NCBI RefSeq assembly: GCF_022012445.1 | Contig: NZ_JAKLTS010000006.1 | Coordinates: 275,534-339,533, forward strand | From: Massilia sp. TS11 | GTDB lineage: Bacteria; Pseudomonadota; Gammaproteobacteria; Burkholderiales; Burkholderiaceae_D | Length of the DNA: 64,000 bases | Direction of reading: 5' to 3' | Part shown: positions 1 to 9,223 of the stretch, in pieces | Layout of the letters: the number at the start of each line of letters is the position of its first letter | How positions within the stretch are numbered: position 1 is the stretch's first letter | The notes under the pieces: model-generated | Databases searched by the model: none | What the model saw: the letters and a program-made list of their open reading frames with translations, nothing else | What the model was told of the DNA's origin: nothing | Translations under genes and position numbers: made by a program

Positions 1-1
1 C

Positions 2-901
2 CAGTGCGGGGTGCTGCATCTGGCGCGCGACGCCGCCCATGCCGCCACCCAGCGCGAGATCGCGGCGCGCTGGGGCTACCCGGCCGACTTCGCCCGCTGG
101 CTGGAGGCGCCCGAGGCCAGCGCCCTGCTCGGGTATGCGGCCCCGCACGGGGCCTGGCACTTTCCTGCGGCCGGCTGGGCGCGCCCGGCCAGCGCCTGCG
201 CCGCTATGCTGGACGCGGCCGGTCCGCGTCTGCAGCGCCAGTTCGGCACCGGCCCGCTGCAGATCGCGCCGGACGCCGACGGCTGGCAGGTGCAAACTGC
301 TGCCGGCGCGACCCTGGCCCGCAGCCCCACCCTGATCCTAGCCAGCGGCGCGGCAGCGCTGCCGCCGCTGGCAGCGCTGCCGATCAGCAGCGTGCGCGGC
401 CAGGTCAGCCATCTCGATGCGGCGCATGCGCCGGCCCTGTCGCTGGTGGTCTGCGGCGAAGCCTATGTGACGCCGCTGCATGCCGGCGTGGCCTGCGCCG
501 GCGCCAGCTACGACCTGCATCAGGGGCGCGCGCTCGACCCGGTCAGCCATGCCGACAATCTGGCGCGCGCCAGCCAGCTGCTCGGCTGCGATCTGCACGG
601 CGCGCCGCTGGCCGGGCGGGTCGGCTTTCGCGCCGTCGCGCCCGACCGCCTGCCTCTGGTCGGGGCGCTGCCGGCCGCCAGCCAGGCCGGACGCAGCGAA
701 CGCCTGCGCGATCTGGCGCGCCAGCCGGGCCTGTACGCGGCGCTCGGCTATGCCTCGCGCGGCCTGATCTGGGCGCCGCTGATGGCCGAACTGCTGGTCG
801 CCCAGCTCGAGGGCGAACCGCTGCCCCTCGAAGCCAGCCTGGCCGAGGCCCTCGACCCGGGCCGCTTCCTGTTGCGGGCACGCCGCAAAGGTGTTTCCTG
901 A
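2..901 (+). CDS. mnmC: MnmC, C-terminal part (FAD-dependent tRNA cmnm5s2U34 oxidoreductase domain), 5' end outside window
   Basis: The frame is open from the window edge (starting Q-C-G-V-L-H-L) to TGA at 899-901, about 299 residues, so this is the 3' part of a longer gene. The sequence fits the C-terminal oxidoreductase half of bifunctional MnmC: the QCGVLHL stretch, a long central part with ISSVRGQVSH, VVCGEAYVTPLHAG and GASYDLHQ, and the terminal block VGFRAVAPDRLPLVG followed by GLYAALGYASRGLIWAPLMAELL, which is the flavin-contacting end of DAO-fold enzymes. In the family this half oxidatively removes the carboxymethyl group from cmnm5(s2)U34 of certain tRNAs, and the N-terminal methyltransferase half (not in the window) then makes mnm5(s2)U. 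Cytoplasmic. The family assignment is firm; presence of the methyltransferase half is inferred. The stop codon lies close to the promoter of the next gene. Confidence 0.88.
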   Translation, partial: QCGVLHLARDAAHAATQREIAARWGYPADFARWLEAPEASALLGYAAPHGAWHFPAAGWARPASACAAMLDAAGPRLQRQFGTGPLQIAPDADGWQVQTAAGATLARSPTLILASGAAALPPLAALPISSVRGQVSHLDAAHAPALSLVVCGEAYVTPLHAGVACAGASYDLHQGRALDPVSHADNLARASQLLGCDLHGAPLAGRVGFRAVAPDRLPLVGALPAASQAGRSERLRDLARQPGLYAALGYASRGLIWAPLMAELLVAQLEGEPLPLEASLAEALDPGRFLLRARRKGVS

Positions 902-928
902 GCACGCTTCAGCGGGCCCCGCTATAAT
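899..928 (+). promoter_or_regulatory. Candidate sigma70 promoter for the histidine kinase/response regulator pair
   Basis: A perfect -10 box TATAAT sits at 923-928. The best -35 is weak (TGAGCA, 899-904, 18-bp spacer) and overlaps the mnmC stop codon. The predicted start near 935 leaves about 45 nt of leader before the ATG at 981. Confidence 0.5.
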
Positions 929-980
929 TGTTACATGGCAATTTTTGCGGCCCCCAATGCCGCCCGCGAAAGGCCCCGCC

Positions 981-1694
981 ATGATGGAAGACGATCACAG
1001 CAGTCACCCCGACCTGTTCATGTTTCTGGCCTCGACGGCGCACGACATGAAGAATTCGGTCAGTGTCCTGTCCGGCACGCTGGAAAGCCTGCTCGGCAAG
1101 GCGGACCCGGCCATGCAGGAGGCGGTCCCGCAGATGGCGCACATGCTCTACCAGACCAAGCGCCTCAACGATAATCTGATCCAGCTGCTGGCCCTGTACA
1201 AGCAGGTCGGCACGCCCGCCTATCCGTTCGAAGTGCAGCCGCAGGAAGTCGGCCAGCTGGTGCAGCAGGTGATTTCGGCCGAGCGCGTGCTGCTGCAGTC
1301 CAAGGGCATCCAGCTGGCGCTCGACGTTGACCCGCAGCAGATCTGGTATTTCGATGAGGACCTGATCATCGGCCTGCTCTGCCACGCGCTGAACAACGCC
1401 ATCAACTACACCCAGGACAAGATCCGCCTCGCCATCGCCGAGGAGGACGGCTATCTGGTGCTGCGCGTCGAAGACAATGGGCGCGGCTATCCGCCCGCCA
1501 TGCTGGCCGCCGGCCAGGCCATGCTGTCGGGCCAGCGCAGCGGCGTCAACTTCCGCACCAATAGCACCGGCTTGGGCCTGTTCTTCGCCAGCGAAGTCGC
1601 GCGCATGCACCGCGCCCACGGCCGCACGGGCAGCGTCAGCCTGGAAAACGGCGGCGCATACGGCGGCGGCTGCTTTATCCTGCGCCTGCCTTAG
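981..1694 (+). CDS. Small soluble sensor histidine kinase
   Basis: A 237-residue protein with the core of a histidine kinase and almost nothing else. The phosphoacceptor box STAHDMKN puts the likely histidine at H21. The ATPase domain follows: N box in CHALNNAINYT, G1 box VEDNGRGYP and G2 box STGLGLFFASEVARMH. There is no membrane segment and no PAS or GAF sensor domain, so the input must come from a partner or from an interaction in the cytoplasm. The ATG at 981 (or 984) follows GAAAGG with good spacing; upstream frames read through the promoter. The stop TAG at 1692-1694 overlaps the AGGAGG ribosome site of the next gene, so kinase and regulator are almost certainly cotranscribed and form one two-component system. 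Output unknown. Confidence 0.85.
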   Translation: MMEDDHSSHPDLFMFLASTAHDMKNSVSVLSGTLESLLGKADPAMQEAVPQMAHMLYQTKRLNDNLIQLLALYKQVGTPAYPFEVQPQEVGQLVQQVISAERVLLQSKGIQLALDVDPQQIWYFDEDLIIGLLCHALNNAINYTQDKIRLAIAEEDGYLVLRVEDNGRGYPPAMLAAGQAMLSGQRSGVNFRTNSTGLGLFFASEVARMHRAHGRTGSVSLENGGAYGGGCFILRLP

Positions 1695-1702
1695 GAGGCC
1701 CG

Positions 1703-3385
1703 ATGAACGGCACCTTGCGCGCGGTCTCCTCGCCCAGCTTCAATGCCTCCTCCGTCAACTGGGCGGAAAAGAACTATCTGGTCGTCGACGATTTCGCCGG
1801 GATTCGCCAGCTGCTGCGCGAAAGCCTGCGCAATCTGGGCGCGAAGAACATCGACCAGGCCAGCAGCGGCGGCGAGGCCATCGTCGCGCTCGGCCGCACG
1901 CGCTACGACGTGGTGCTGTGCGACTTCAACCTCGGCGACGGCAAGAACGGCCAGCAGGTGCTGGAGGAAATCCGCGCGCGCAGCCTGCTGCTGCCGAGCG
2001 CCGTGTTCCTCATGGTCTCGGCCGAGAAGAGCGTCGAGTCGGTGATGGGCGCGGCCGAGCACCAGCCCGACGCCTACCTGATCAAGCCGATCACCGAGGG
2101 CGTGCTGCTGACCCGCCTGAACCGCGTCTGGCACAAGAAGCAGGTGTTCCGCGAGATCGACCAGGCCTATGCCGACCGCGATTTTCTGCGCGCCGCGCGT
2201 ATCTGCGACGAGCAGATTCAGCTGAACAAAATCCACGAGATCGACCTGCTGCGCATGAAGGCCACGCTGCTGATGAAGGCGGGCGAGCCGGACAAGGCCA
2301 AGGCCGTCTACGAGCGCATCCTGCAGGAGCGCGAATTCCAATGGGCGCGCGTTGGCCTGGGCAAGATCCGCATGGCCAATGGCGAGTACGAGGCCGCGCG
2401 CCAGATCTTCCAGGGTATCATCGTCGAGAACCGTTTCTACATGGACGCCTACGACCAGCTGGCCGCCGCCTATCAGCATATGGGCCAGCACGAGGACGCC
2501 TGCACGATCCTGGAACGGGCGGCCCAGATTTCGCCCAATTCGGTCACGCGCCAGCGCAGCCTTGGCCAAGTGGCTCTGCGCCTGGGCAATTACGGCATTG
2601 CCGAGAAGGCCTTCCGCAAGTGCATCGCCGTCGGCGAATACTCGGTCAACAAGACGCCGGAAGCCTATTTCGGCCTGGCACGCGTGTGCGGCCAGAAGAA
2701 CGAAACCAAGGAAGCGCTGAACCTGCTGCTGACGGCCCAGCGCGAATTCTCGACCGATCTGGTGCAGCTGCGCGCCAAGATCACCGAGGGCCTGATCTAT
2801 CACGAAAGCGGCGACTTCCGGCGCGCGCGCCTGACCGGCGATGAGCTCGAACAGATGCTCAATCAGAATCCGGAGCGGCCGGACGTGCCGACCTGTCTGG
2901 AACTGGCCACGCTGCTGTTCGCGGTCGGGGTCAAGGAGGCGCCGGTCGATCTGTTGTGCTACGTGATCCGCAATAACCACGACAATGCCCTGCTGCTCGA
3001 CGACGTCCAGAAGATCTTCGACAAGGCGCGCATGGGCGATGAGGGCAACCGCCTGATCATGGCTTCGCGCAAGGAAGCGGCCGACATGATGAACCAGGGC
3101 GTGCTGCTGTGGAAGACCGGCAAGCTGTTCGAGGCCGTCGAATGGATGCGCGGCGCGCGCAAGGCCCTGCCGAACAATCTGCGGATTCTGTTCAATGCCG
3201 CCCAGATTCTGATTTCAACCCTGCAGCAGAAGGGCTACGACGACGCCCTGGCCGCCGAGACGGCCGAGGTGCTGCGCCACGTCGACAAGATTTCGCCGGG
3301 GCAGCAGCGCTTCGCCCAGCTGATGGAACAGCTGGCGCAGCTCAATCCGGCGCGCGACCTGGCGCCGGAGGCTGCGTCCAGCTAG
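1703..3385 (+). CDS. Response regulator with C-terminal TPR repeats
   Basis: 560 residues. Residues about 24-140 form a receiver domain: acidic pair VVDD (29-30), phosphoacceptor D74 in VLCDFNLGDGKNG, and the conserved lysine in LIKPITEG. The rest (about 150-545) is helical with TPR-like units, for example around KAGEPDKAKAVYERIL, EYEAARQIFQGII and HEDACTILERAAQI. There is no DNA-binding or enzymatic output domain, so phosphorylation probably changes protein-protein binding through the TPRs. A strong AGGAGG at 1694-1699 precedes the ATG. It directly follows the small kinase gene, its likely partner. Proteins of this REC-TPR layout are known in Proteobacteria, but I do not recognise an ortholog with an assigned role. 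Confidence 0.87.
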   Translation: MNGTLRAVSSPSFNASSVNWAEKNYLVVDDFAGIRQLLRESLRNLGAKNIDQASSGGEAIVALGRTRYDVVLCDFNLGDGKNGQQVLEEIRARSLLLPSAVFLMVSAEKSVESVMGAAEHQPDAYLIKPITEGVLLTRLNRVWHKKQVFREIDQAYADRDFLRAARICDEQIQLNKIHEIDLLRMKATLLMKAGEPDKAKAVYERILQEREFQWARVGLGKIRMANGEYEAARQIFQGIIVENRFYMDAYDQLAAAYQHMGQHEDACTILERAAQISPNSVTRQRSLGQVALRLGNYGIAEKAFRKCIAVGEYSVNKTPEAYFGLARVCGQKNETKEALNLLLTAQREFSTDLVQLRAKITEGLIYHESGDFRRARLTGDELEQMLNQNPERPDVPTCLELATLLFAVGVKEAPVDLLCYVIRNNHDNALLLDDVQKIFDKARMGDEGNRLIMASRKEAADMMNQGVLLWKTGKLFEAVEWMRGARKALPNNLRILFNAAQILISTLQQKGYDDALAAETAEVLRHVDKISPGQQRFAQLMEQLAQLNPARDLAPEAASS

Positions 3386-3390
3386 GGCGC

Positions 3391-4749
3391 TCAGGACCAG
3401 CCGCCGCCGAGCGCCTTGATCAGGGCCACCGTGGCCTGGAAGCGCGCCGCCTTCACCTGCAGCGCCTGCTGGCGGCTGGCCAGTTCGGTGCGGCGCGCAT
3501 CGAGCACTTCGAGCTGCCCGATCATGCCATTGCGGTAGCGGCTTTCCGACAGCAGCAGGGCGCGCGCGGCCGACTGCACGGCGCTGGCCTGGACCGCCTC
3601 CTGCGCCTGCAGCAGCTGCAGCGCGGCCAGCTGATCCTCCACATCCTTGAAGGCCTGCAGCAGCTGGGCGCGGTAGTCGGCCGCCGCCAGATCGGCCGCG
3701 CCGGCGGCCGCCTGCACCCCGGCCGTGCGGCGTCCGCCATCGAACAGCGGCGTACTCAGCAGCGCCTGCGCGCCCCACAGTCCGGCCCCGCCCTTGAGCA
3801 GCTGCGACAGCTCGCTGCTGGCGCTGCCGCCGGCCATGGTCAGACTCAGGCTCGGGAACCAGGCATGGCGCGCGGCCTCGATGCGCAGGTCGGCCGCATC
3901 GAGGCTGGCGCGCGCCGCCGCCAGATCGGGCCGGCGCGCCAGCATCGTGCTGGGCAGACCGGCCGGCACGGCCGGCAGCTTGCCGTCCCACATGGCTTCG
4001 TCCAGATGGAAGGCGCCCGGACGGGCGCCGACCAGCACGGCCAGGGTCGATTCCAGGCTCTGGCGCTGGCGCTCGAGGGCCAGGGCGCGTGCGCGCGTCG
4101 CGTTGACTTCGGCGCGCAGGCGCTCGACATCGAGCTCGGACAGATCGCCCTGGGCCTGGCGGCGCAGCGTCAGGTCGAGGCTTTCCTGATAGGCGGTGAC
4201 GGTGGCCAGCATCAGGGCGCGCTCGGCGTCCAGTGCGCGCAGCGCGAAATAGTTCTGGGCCACGTCGGCCTGCACCAGCAGGCGCGCCTGGGCCAGCAGC
4301 TGGGCGGCGGCGGTGGCGTCCAGGCGGGCCGCGCGGCTGGCATCCGACAGCCGCCCCATCAGGTCGACTTCGTACGAGGCCCCGAGGCGCAGCGCATGCA
4401 GGGTGCCGGGCGTGGTCTGGGCGCTGCCGCCCTGGCGCGTGCTGGCCAGGCTCAGATCGAGCTGGGGCAGGCGCGCCGCATCGCTCAGGCCGCTCAATGC
4501 GCGCGCCTGGCGCAGCCGCGCTGTGGCCGCCTGCACGCTGGTGCTTTGCTGCAGGGCCTGCTCCACGAGCTGGGCCAGCTGGGCGTCGTCGAACAGCTGC
4601 CACCAGTCGGCGCGCAGGCTGGCCGCGGCGCTGGCGTCGGCATGCTGGAAGCTGGCCGGCACCTCCGGCAGGGCGGGCTGGGGCGCGCGCACGATCTCGG
4701 CGCAGCCGGCCAGGGCCAGGGCGGCCACGAGTATGCTGAATTTCATCAT
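3391..4749 (-). CDS. Outer membrane efflux lipoprotein, NodT/OprN-type channel
   Basis: 452 residues, the outer-membrane factor of an RND pump. The N-terminus is a lipoprotein signal with lipobox LALAGC (Cys16), so the mature protein is probably acylated. Two outer-membrane-efflux repeats follow, with the usual pattern of long coiled helices (EQALQQSTSVQAATARLRQA and DVEDQLAALQLLQAQEAVQA) and strand regions such as LGASYEVDLMGRL and LLSTPLFDGGRR. Length matches the NodT family. Its start codon overlaps the stop of the RND permease gene (4746-4748), with AAGGAG just upstream, so translation is coupled. It is the last gene of the MFP-RND-OMF operon and should form the TolC-like exit duct. Confidence 0.93.
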   Translation of the reverse strand: MMKFSILVAALALAGCAEIVRAPQPALPEVPASFQHADASAAASLRADWWQLFDDAQLAQLVEQALQQSTSVQAATARLRQARALSGLSDAARLPQLDLSLASTRQGGSAQTTPGTLHALRLGASYEVDLMGRLSDASRAARLDATAAAQLLAQARLLVQADVAQNYFALRALDAERALMLATVTAYQESLDLTLRRQAQGDLSELDVERLRAEVNATRARALALERQRQSLESTLAVLVGARPGAFHLDEAMWDGKLPAVPAGLPSTMLARRPDLAAARASLDAADLRIEAARHAWFPSLSLTMAGGSASSELSQLLKGGAGLWGAQALLSTPLFDGGRRTAGVQAAAGAADLAAADYRAQLLQAFKDVEDQLAALQLLQAQEAVQASAVQSAARALLLSESRYRNGMIGQLEVLDARRTELASRQQALQVKAARFQATVALIKALGGGWS

Positions 4750-7700
4750 TTCACTCCTTCCTGCACGGGATGGGTCCCGGCAAAGGCTTCGGCGGTATGG
4801 CTGTGCTGGCCATGCCAGGTCAGGGCGCGCGCCCCGCTCAGCTGGCGCAGCAGCGCATAGAACACCGGGGTCAGGTAAAGGCCGAAGGCGGTCACGCCGA
4901 TCATTCCCGAGAACACGGCCACGCCCATGGCCGAGCGCATTTCGGCGCCGGCCCCCGTCGACAGCACCAGAGGCAGCACGCCCATGATGAAGGCGACCGA
5001 GGTCATCAGGATCGGGCGCAGGCGCAGGCGCGCCGCTTCGATGGCGGCCTGGAGCGGCGTGCGGCCGGCGAATTCGAGCTCGCGCGCAAACTCCACGATC
5101 AGAATCGCGTTCTTGGCCGACAGGCCGACCAGCACCATCAGGCCGATCTGGGTGAACACATTATTGTCGCCGCGCGTCAGCCAGACGCCGGTCATGGCGG
5201 CGAACAGGGCCATCGGCACGATCAGCAGAATCGCCAGCGGCAGGCTCAGGCTTTCATACTGGGCGGCCAGCACCATGAACACCAGCAAGATCGCGAGCGG
5301 GAAGATCCACAGCGCCGAATTGCCGGCCAGGATTTCCTGATAGGTGAGCTCGGTCCATTCGAAGCTGATGCCCTTGGGCAGGGTCTCGGCCGCGATGCGC
5401 TTGACCGCGTCCTGCGCCTGGCCCGAGCTGTAGCCGGGCGCCGGGCCACCATTGATGTCGGCCGCGAGGAAGCCGTTGTAGCGCATCGCCCGTTCCGGGC
5501 CGACCGTGTTCTCGACCTGCATCAGGGCCGACAGCGGCACCATGCTGCCATTGGCCGCGCGCACCTTGAGCTGGCCGATGTCCTCGGCGCGCGCGCGGTA
5601 GGGCGCGTCGGCCTGGACGCGGACCGAGTAGGTGCGGCCGAACTTGTTGAAGTCATTCACATACATGCTCCCCAAATAGGTCTGCATCGTGTCGAACACA
5701 TCGGTGACGGCCACCCCCAGCTGCTGGGCCTTGGTGCGGTCGAGATTGGCATACAGCTGGGGCACATTCACCTTGTAGCTGGTGAACAGACCGGCCAGCT
5801 CGGGCGCCTGGCTGGCCTTGGCCATGAAGGCCTTGAGCGCCTCGTCCAGGGCCTCGTAGCCGAGGCCGGCGCGGTCTTCGAGCTGCAGCTTGAAGCCGCC
5901 CGTCGTGCCCAGGCCCTGCACCGGCGGGGGTGGGAACATGACGATGAAGGCATCCTGAATCTGCGCATACGCGCCGTTGAGCTGGCCGGCGATGGCCCCC
6001 GCCGCCAGGCCCTTGCGCTGTTCAAATGGCTTGAGCGTGACGAACACGATGCCCGAGTTGGCGCTATTCGTGAAGCCATTGATCGACAGGCCGGGGAAGG
6101 CCACGGCGTGGTCGACGCCGGGGGTCTTCAGGGTGATGTCGGTCATGCGCCGGATCACGTCTTCGGTACGGTCGAGGCTGGCGCCATCGGGCAGCTGGGC
6201 AAAGCCGATCAGGTATTCCTTGTCCTGGGCCGGCACAAAGCCGCCCGGCACCGCCTTGAACAGGCCGAGCGTCAGCAGCACCAGGCCGGCGTACAGGATC
6301 AGGGCGGGCGCCTTGCGCCGGATCGCGCCCTGCACCCCGCGCCCATAGCGCTCCGAGCCGCGCTGGAACCAGGCATTGAAGGCGGCGAAGAAGCGGCCGA
6401 ATACTTTGTCCATGGCGCGCGTCAGCCCATCCTTGGGGGCATCGTGGCCGCGCAGCAGCAGGGCGGCCAGGGCCGGCGACAGGGTCAGCGAATTGATCGC
6501 CGAGATCACTGTCGAGATGGCGATGGTCAGCGCGAACTGGCGGTAGAACTGGCCGGTCAGGCCCGAGATAAAGGCCAGCGGCACGAACACCGCCACCAGC
6601 ACCAGGGCGATCGCGATGATCGGGCCGGACACTTCGCGCATGGCGCGGTAGGTGGCGTCGCGCGGCGACAGGCCGGCCTCGATATTGCGCTCGACGTTCT
6701 CGACCACGACGATGGCGTCGTCGACCACGATGCCGATCGCCAGCACCAGGCCGAACAGGCTGAGGGCATTGATCGAAAAGCCGAACACATGCATGACGGC
6801 GAAGGTGCCGATCACCGACACCGGCACAGCCAGCAGCGGAATGATCGAGGCGCGCCAGGTCTGCAGGAACAGGATCACCACGATCACCACCAGGGTGATG
6901 GCTTCGAGCAGGGTGTGCACGACCGAGGCGATCGAGGCGCGCACGAACTGGGTCGGGTCGTACACGATTTCGAAGTCGACGCCTTCGGGCATGCGCTGCT
7001 TGAGCTCGGCCATGGTGGCGCGCACCTGGTCCGAAATCTCGATTGCGTTCGAGCCCGGTGCGGCAAACACGGGAATCGCCACCGCATCCTTATTGTCGAG
7101 CAGCGAACGCAGCGCATAGCTGGACGCGCCCAGTTCCAGGCGGCCCAGGTCGCGCAGGCGCACGACGGCGCCATTGGCCTCGGTCTTGACGATGATGTCG
7201 CCGAATTCCTCCTCGCTCTGCAGGCGGCCGGCCGCATTGATCGACAGCTGCAGATCGACGCCGGCCAGGCCGGGCGAGGCGCCGACCACACCGGCGGCGG
7301 CCTGCACGTTCTGGGCGCGGATCGCGCCGACCACGTCGCTCGCGGCCAGGCCGTGCTGGGCCACCTTGTGCGGATCGAGCCAGACCCGCATCGCGTAGTC
7401 GCCCGAGCCGAACAGCTGGACGTCGCCCACGCCCGGCAGGCGCGCCAGCCGGTCCTTGACGTTCAGCAGCGCGTAGTTGCGCAGATAGGTCATGTCGTAG
7501 CGGCCATTACGCGACAGCAGGTGCACGACCATGGTCAGGTCGGGCGAGCTTTTCACCGTCGCCACGCCGAGCCGCTGGACTTCCTGCGGCAGACGCGGAA
7601 TCGCCTGGGCCACGCGGTTTTGCACCAGCTGCTGGGCCTTGTCCGGATCGGTGCCCAGCTTGAAGGTGACGGTCAGGGTCATCAGGCCGTCGGTGGTGGC

Positions 7701-7949
7701 CTGACTTCCCATGTACAGCATCCCGTCGACGCCATTGATCGATTCCTCGAGCGGCGTGGCCACCGTTTCGGCGATGACCTTGGGATTGGCGCCCGGGTAG
7801 TTGGCGCGCACCACGATCTGCGGCGGCACCACTTCCGGGTACTCGGAGATGGGCAGGCCGAACAGCGCGATCAGCCCGGCCACCACCATCAGCGCCGAAA
7901 TCACGCCGGCGAAGATGGGGCGGTCAATAAAGAATTTGGAGAGGTTCAT
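4746..7949 (-). CDS. RND multidrug efflux permease, HAE-1 family (MexF-like)
   Basis: 1067 residues, the normal length of AcrB/MexF-type inner-membrane proton antiporters. The start MNLSKFFIDRPIFAGV is typical. The proton relay is intact: D410 and D411 in GIVVDDAIVVVENVERNI and K946 in GLSAKNAILIVEF. Recognisable blocks such as PISEYPEVVPPQIVVRANYP, YDMTYLRNYALLNVKD, FLQTWRASIIPLLAVPVS and SGLTGQFYRQFALTIAISTV are closest, from memory, to MexF rather than AcrB. It exports amphipathic or toxic compounds from periplasm or inner membrane through the adjacent MFP and OMF. It starts 14 nt after the MFP stop. The substrate is unknown; the promoter geometry of the operon raises a metal or thiophilic-ion stimulus as one option. 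Confidence 0.95.
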   Translation of the reverse strand: MNLSKFFIDRPIFAGVISALMVVAGLIALFGLPISEYPEVVPPQIVVRANYPGANPKVIAETVATPLEESINGVDGMLYMGSQATTDGLMTLTVTFKLGTDPDKAQQLVQNRVAQAIPRLPQEVQRLGVATVKSSPDLTMVVHLLSRNGRYDMTYLRNYALLNVKDRLARLPGVGDVQLFGSGDYAMRVWLDPHKVAQHGLAASDVVGAIRAQNVQAAAGVVGASPGLAGVDLQLSINAAGRLQSEEEFGDIIVKTEANGAVVRLRDLGRLELGASSYALRSLLDNKDAVAIPVFAAPGSNAIEISDQVRATMAELKQRMPEGVDFEIVYDPTQFVRASIASVVHTLLEAITLVVIVVILFLQTWRASIIPLLAVPVSVIGTFAVMHVFGFSINALSLFGLVLAIGIVVDDAIVVVENVERNIEAGLSPRDATYRAMREVSGPIIAIALVLVAVFVPLAFISGLTGQFYRQFALTIAISTVISAINSLTLSPALAALLLRGHDAPKDGLTRAMDKVFGRFFAAFNAWFQRGSERYGRGVQGAIRRKAPALILYAGLVLLTLGLFKAVPGGFVPAQDKEYLIGFAQLPDGASLDRTEDVIRRMTDITLKTPGVDHAVAFPGLSINGFTNSANSGIVFVTLKPFEQRKGLAAGAIAGQLNGAYAQIQDAFIVMFPPPPVQGLGTTGGFKLQLEDRAGLGYEALDEALKAFMAKASQAPELAGLFTSYKVNVPQLYANLDRTKAQQLGVAVTDVFDTMQTYLGSMYVNDFNKFGRTYSVRVQADAPYRARAEDIGQLKVRAANGSMVPLSALMQVENTVGPERAMRYNGFLAADINGGPAPGYSSGQAQDAVKRIAAETLPKGISFEWTELTYQEILAGNSALWIFPLAILLVFMVLAAQYESLSLPLAILLIVPMALFAAMTGVWLTRGDNNVFTQIGLMVLVGLSAKNAILIVEFARELEFAGRTPLQAAIEAARLRLRPILMTSVAFIMGVLPLVLSTGAGAEMRSAMGVAVFSGMIGVTAFGLYLTPVFYALLRQLSGARALTWHGQHSHTAEAFAGTHPVQEGVK

Positions 7950-7963
7950 GCGTGTCCTTTCGT

Positions 7964-9151
7964 TCAGCTGCGGGCGGCGCCCGGGGCGGCGGCCTGCATC
8001 CCGACCACGCTTGGCGCCAGCAGGGCGCCCGGGATGACGCGCTGCAGGCCATTGACCACGATGCGTTCACCCGGCTTCAGCCCCGACTTGACGATGCGCA
8101 GGCCATCGGCCATCGGGCCCAGTTCGACCTGGCGGTACTCGGCCTTGTTGTCGGCGCCGACCACCATCACGAAGCGCTTGCCCTGATCGGTGCCGAGCGC
8201 CCGTTCGGCCACGCGCACGGCCGCGATCTTCTGCACGTCGCCCAGGCGCAGGCGGGCGAACTGGCCCGGCACCAGCTGGCCCTCGGGGTTGTCGAACACG
8301 GCGCGCAGGCGCACCGTGCCGCTGCGCGCGTCGACATGGTTGTCGACCAGCTGCAGATGGCCCTGCAGCGGCGTGCCGCTCTGCGTCGCCGTGCCCAGCT
8401 GGACCGGCACCTTGTGCAGCTGGCCGCGTGCGCCCAGCAGCTTGCCGACCACGGCCTCGTCGCCATCGAAGCTGGCGTAGATCGGGCTGATCGAGACGAT
8501 GGTGGTCAGCACCGGCGCGGCCGGGCCGGCCGCCACCTGGTTGCCGACCGTGATTTCGAGCTTGCCCACGCGCCCGCTGATCGGCGCGCGCACCTGGGTG
8601 TAGCCCAGGTTCAGGCGGGCCGACTGCAGCGCCGCCTGGGCCGCCTGCAGATTGGCCTGGGCCTCGTGCAGGGCGTTGGTGCGCTCGTCGAATTCGCGCT
8701 GGGCGATGGCGCGGTCGGCCAGCAGGCGCTGGGCGCGCGCCTGTTCGGTCTGGGCCAGCTGCAGGCGCGCCTGGGCAGCCGTCACCTGGGCCTGGGCCCG
8801 TTCGGCCTCGGCCGCGTAGGGCGCCGGATCGAGCGTGAGCAGCAGCTCGCCCTGCTTGACGAGGGCCCCTTCGCGAAAGTGCACGGCCTGCACCAGACCG
8901 GCCACGCGCGGCCGCAGTTCCACATGCTCGACCGCTTCCAGGCGGCCCGAGAATTCTTCCCACACGGCGACCGGCTCGGCCGCTACCTGGGCCACCGAGA
9001 CCGGAATCGCGACCGGGCCGGCCTGGGCCGGCGGCGCCGCCGACACGCCATGGTGCAGCAGCAGGGCGCCGGTGGCGAGGCTGAGGCCGACGGCTGCGGC
9101 GATGCCGGCTTTCCGCAGCGGCGACCAGGATTGCAGAGGGATCTTCTTCAT
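7964..9151 (-). CDS. RND efflux periplasmic adaptor (membrane fusion protein, MexE/AcrA-type)
   Basis: 395 residues. An N-terminal membrane anchor or signal (about 12-36) lacks a lipobox Cys. The adaptor layout follows: lipoyl half ELRPRVAGLVQAVHFREGALV, a coiled-coil hairpin rich in Ala/Gln (AQAQVTAAQARLQLAQTEQA onward), second lipoyl half YTQVRAPISGRVGKLEI, then beta-barrel and membrane-proximal domains. An upstream in-frame ATG at 9206-9208 would add 19 residues, but the start at 9151 (MKKIPLQSW) is preferred because it follows GGAAGAG and begins the signal-like stretch. It is the first gene of the efflux operon. It bridges the RND permease and the outer-membrane channel. Confidence 0.93.
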   Translation of the reverse strand: MKKIPLQSWSPLRKAGIAAAVGLSLATGALLLHHGVSAAPPAQAGPVAIPVSVAQVAAEPVAVWEEFSGRLEAVEHVELRPRVAGLVQAVHFREGALVKQGELLLTLDPAPYAAEAERAQAQVTAAQARLQLAQTEQARAQRLLADRAIAQREFDERTNALHEAQANLQAAQAALQSARLNLGYTQVRAPISGRVGKLEITVGNQVAAGPAAPVLTTIVSISPIYASFDGDEAVVGKLLGARGQLHKVPVQLGTATQSGTPLQGHLQLVDNHVDARSGTVRLRAVFDNPEGQLVPGQFARLRLGDVQKIAAVRVAERALGTDQGKRFVMVVGADNKAEYRQVELGPMADGLRIVKSGLKPGERIVVNGLQRVIPGALLAPSVVGMQAAAPGAARS

Positions 9152-9159
9152 GACTCTTC

Positions 9160-9178
9160 CTTTTTTTGAGAAAAAAAG
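9160..9178 (-). promoter_or_regulatory. A/U stem next to the ribosome binding site of the adaptor gene
   Basis: In the minus-strand leader a CTTTTTTT / AAAAAAAG stem of 8 pairs around a CTC loop lies immediately before GGAAGAG and the ATG at 9151. It could tune ribosome access, or be fortuitous. Low stability is expected because it is almost all A-U. Confidence 0.3.
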
Positions 9179-9223
9179 CCCCCATCCGCGTGCATGCGCA
9201 GATTTCAAGAGGGAACATCAAAC

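Noticed and set aside
4770..8186. Very long open frame (over 1100 codons) opposite the RND permease gene
   Set aside because: The minus-strand permease is unmistakable; the plus frame is Gln/His/Arg/Gly-rich low-complexity sequence, the usual shadow of high-GC coding DNA.
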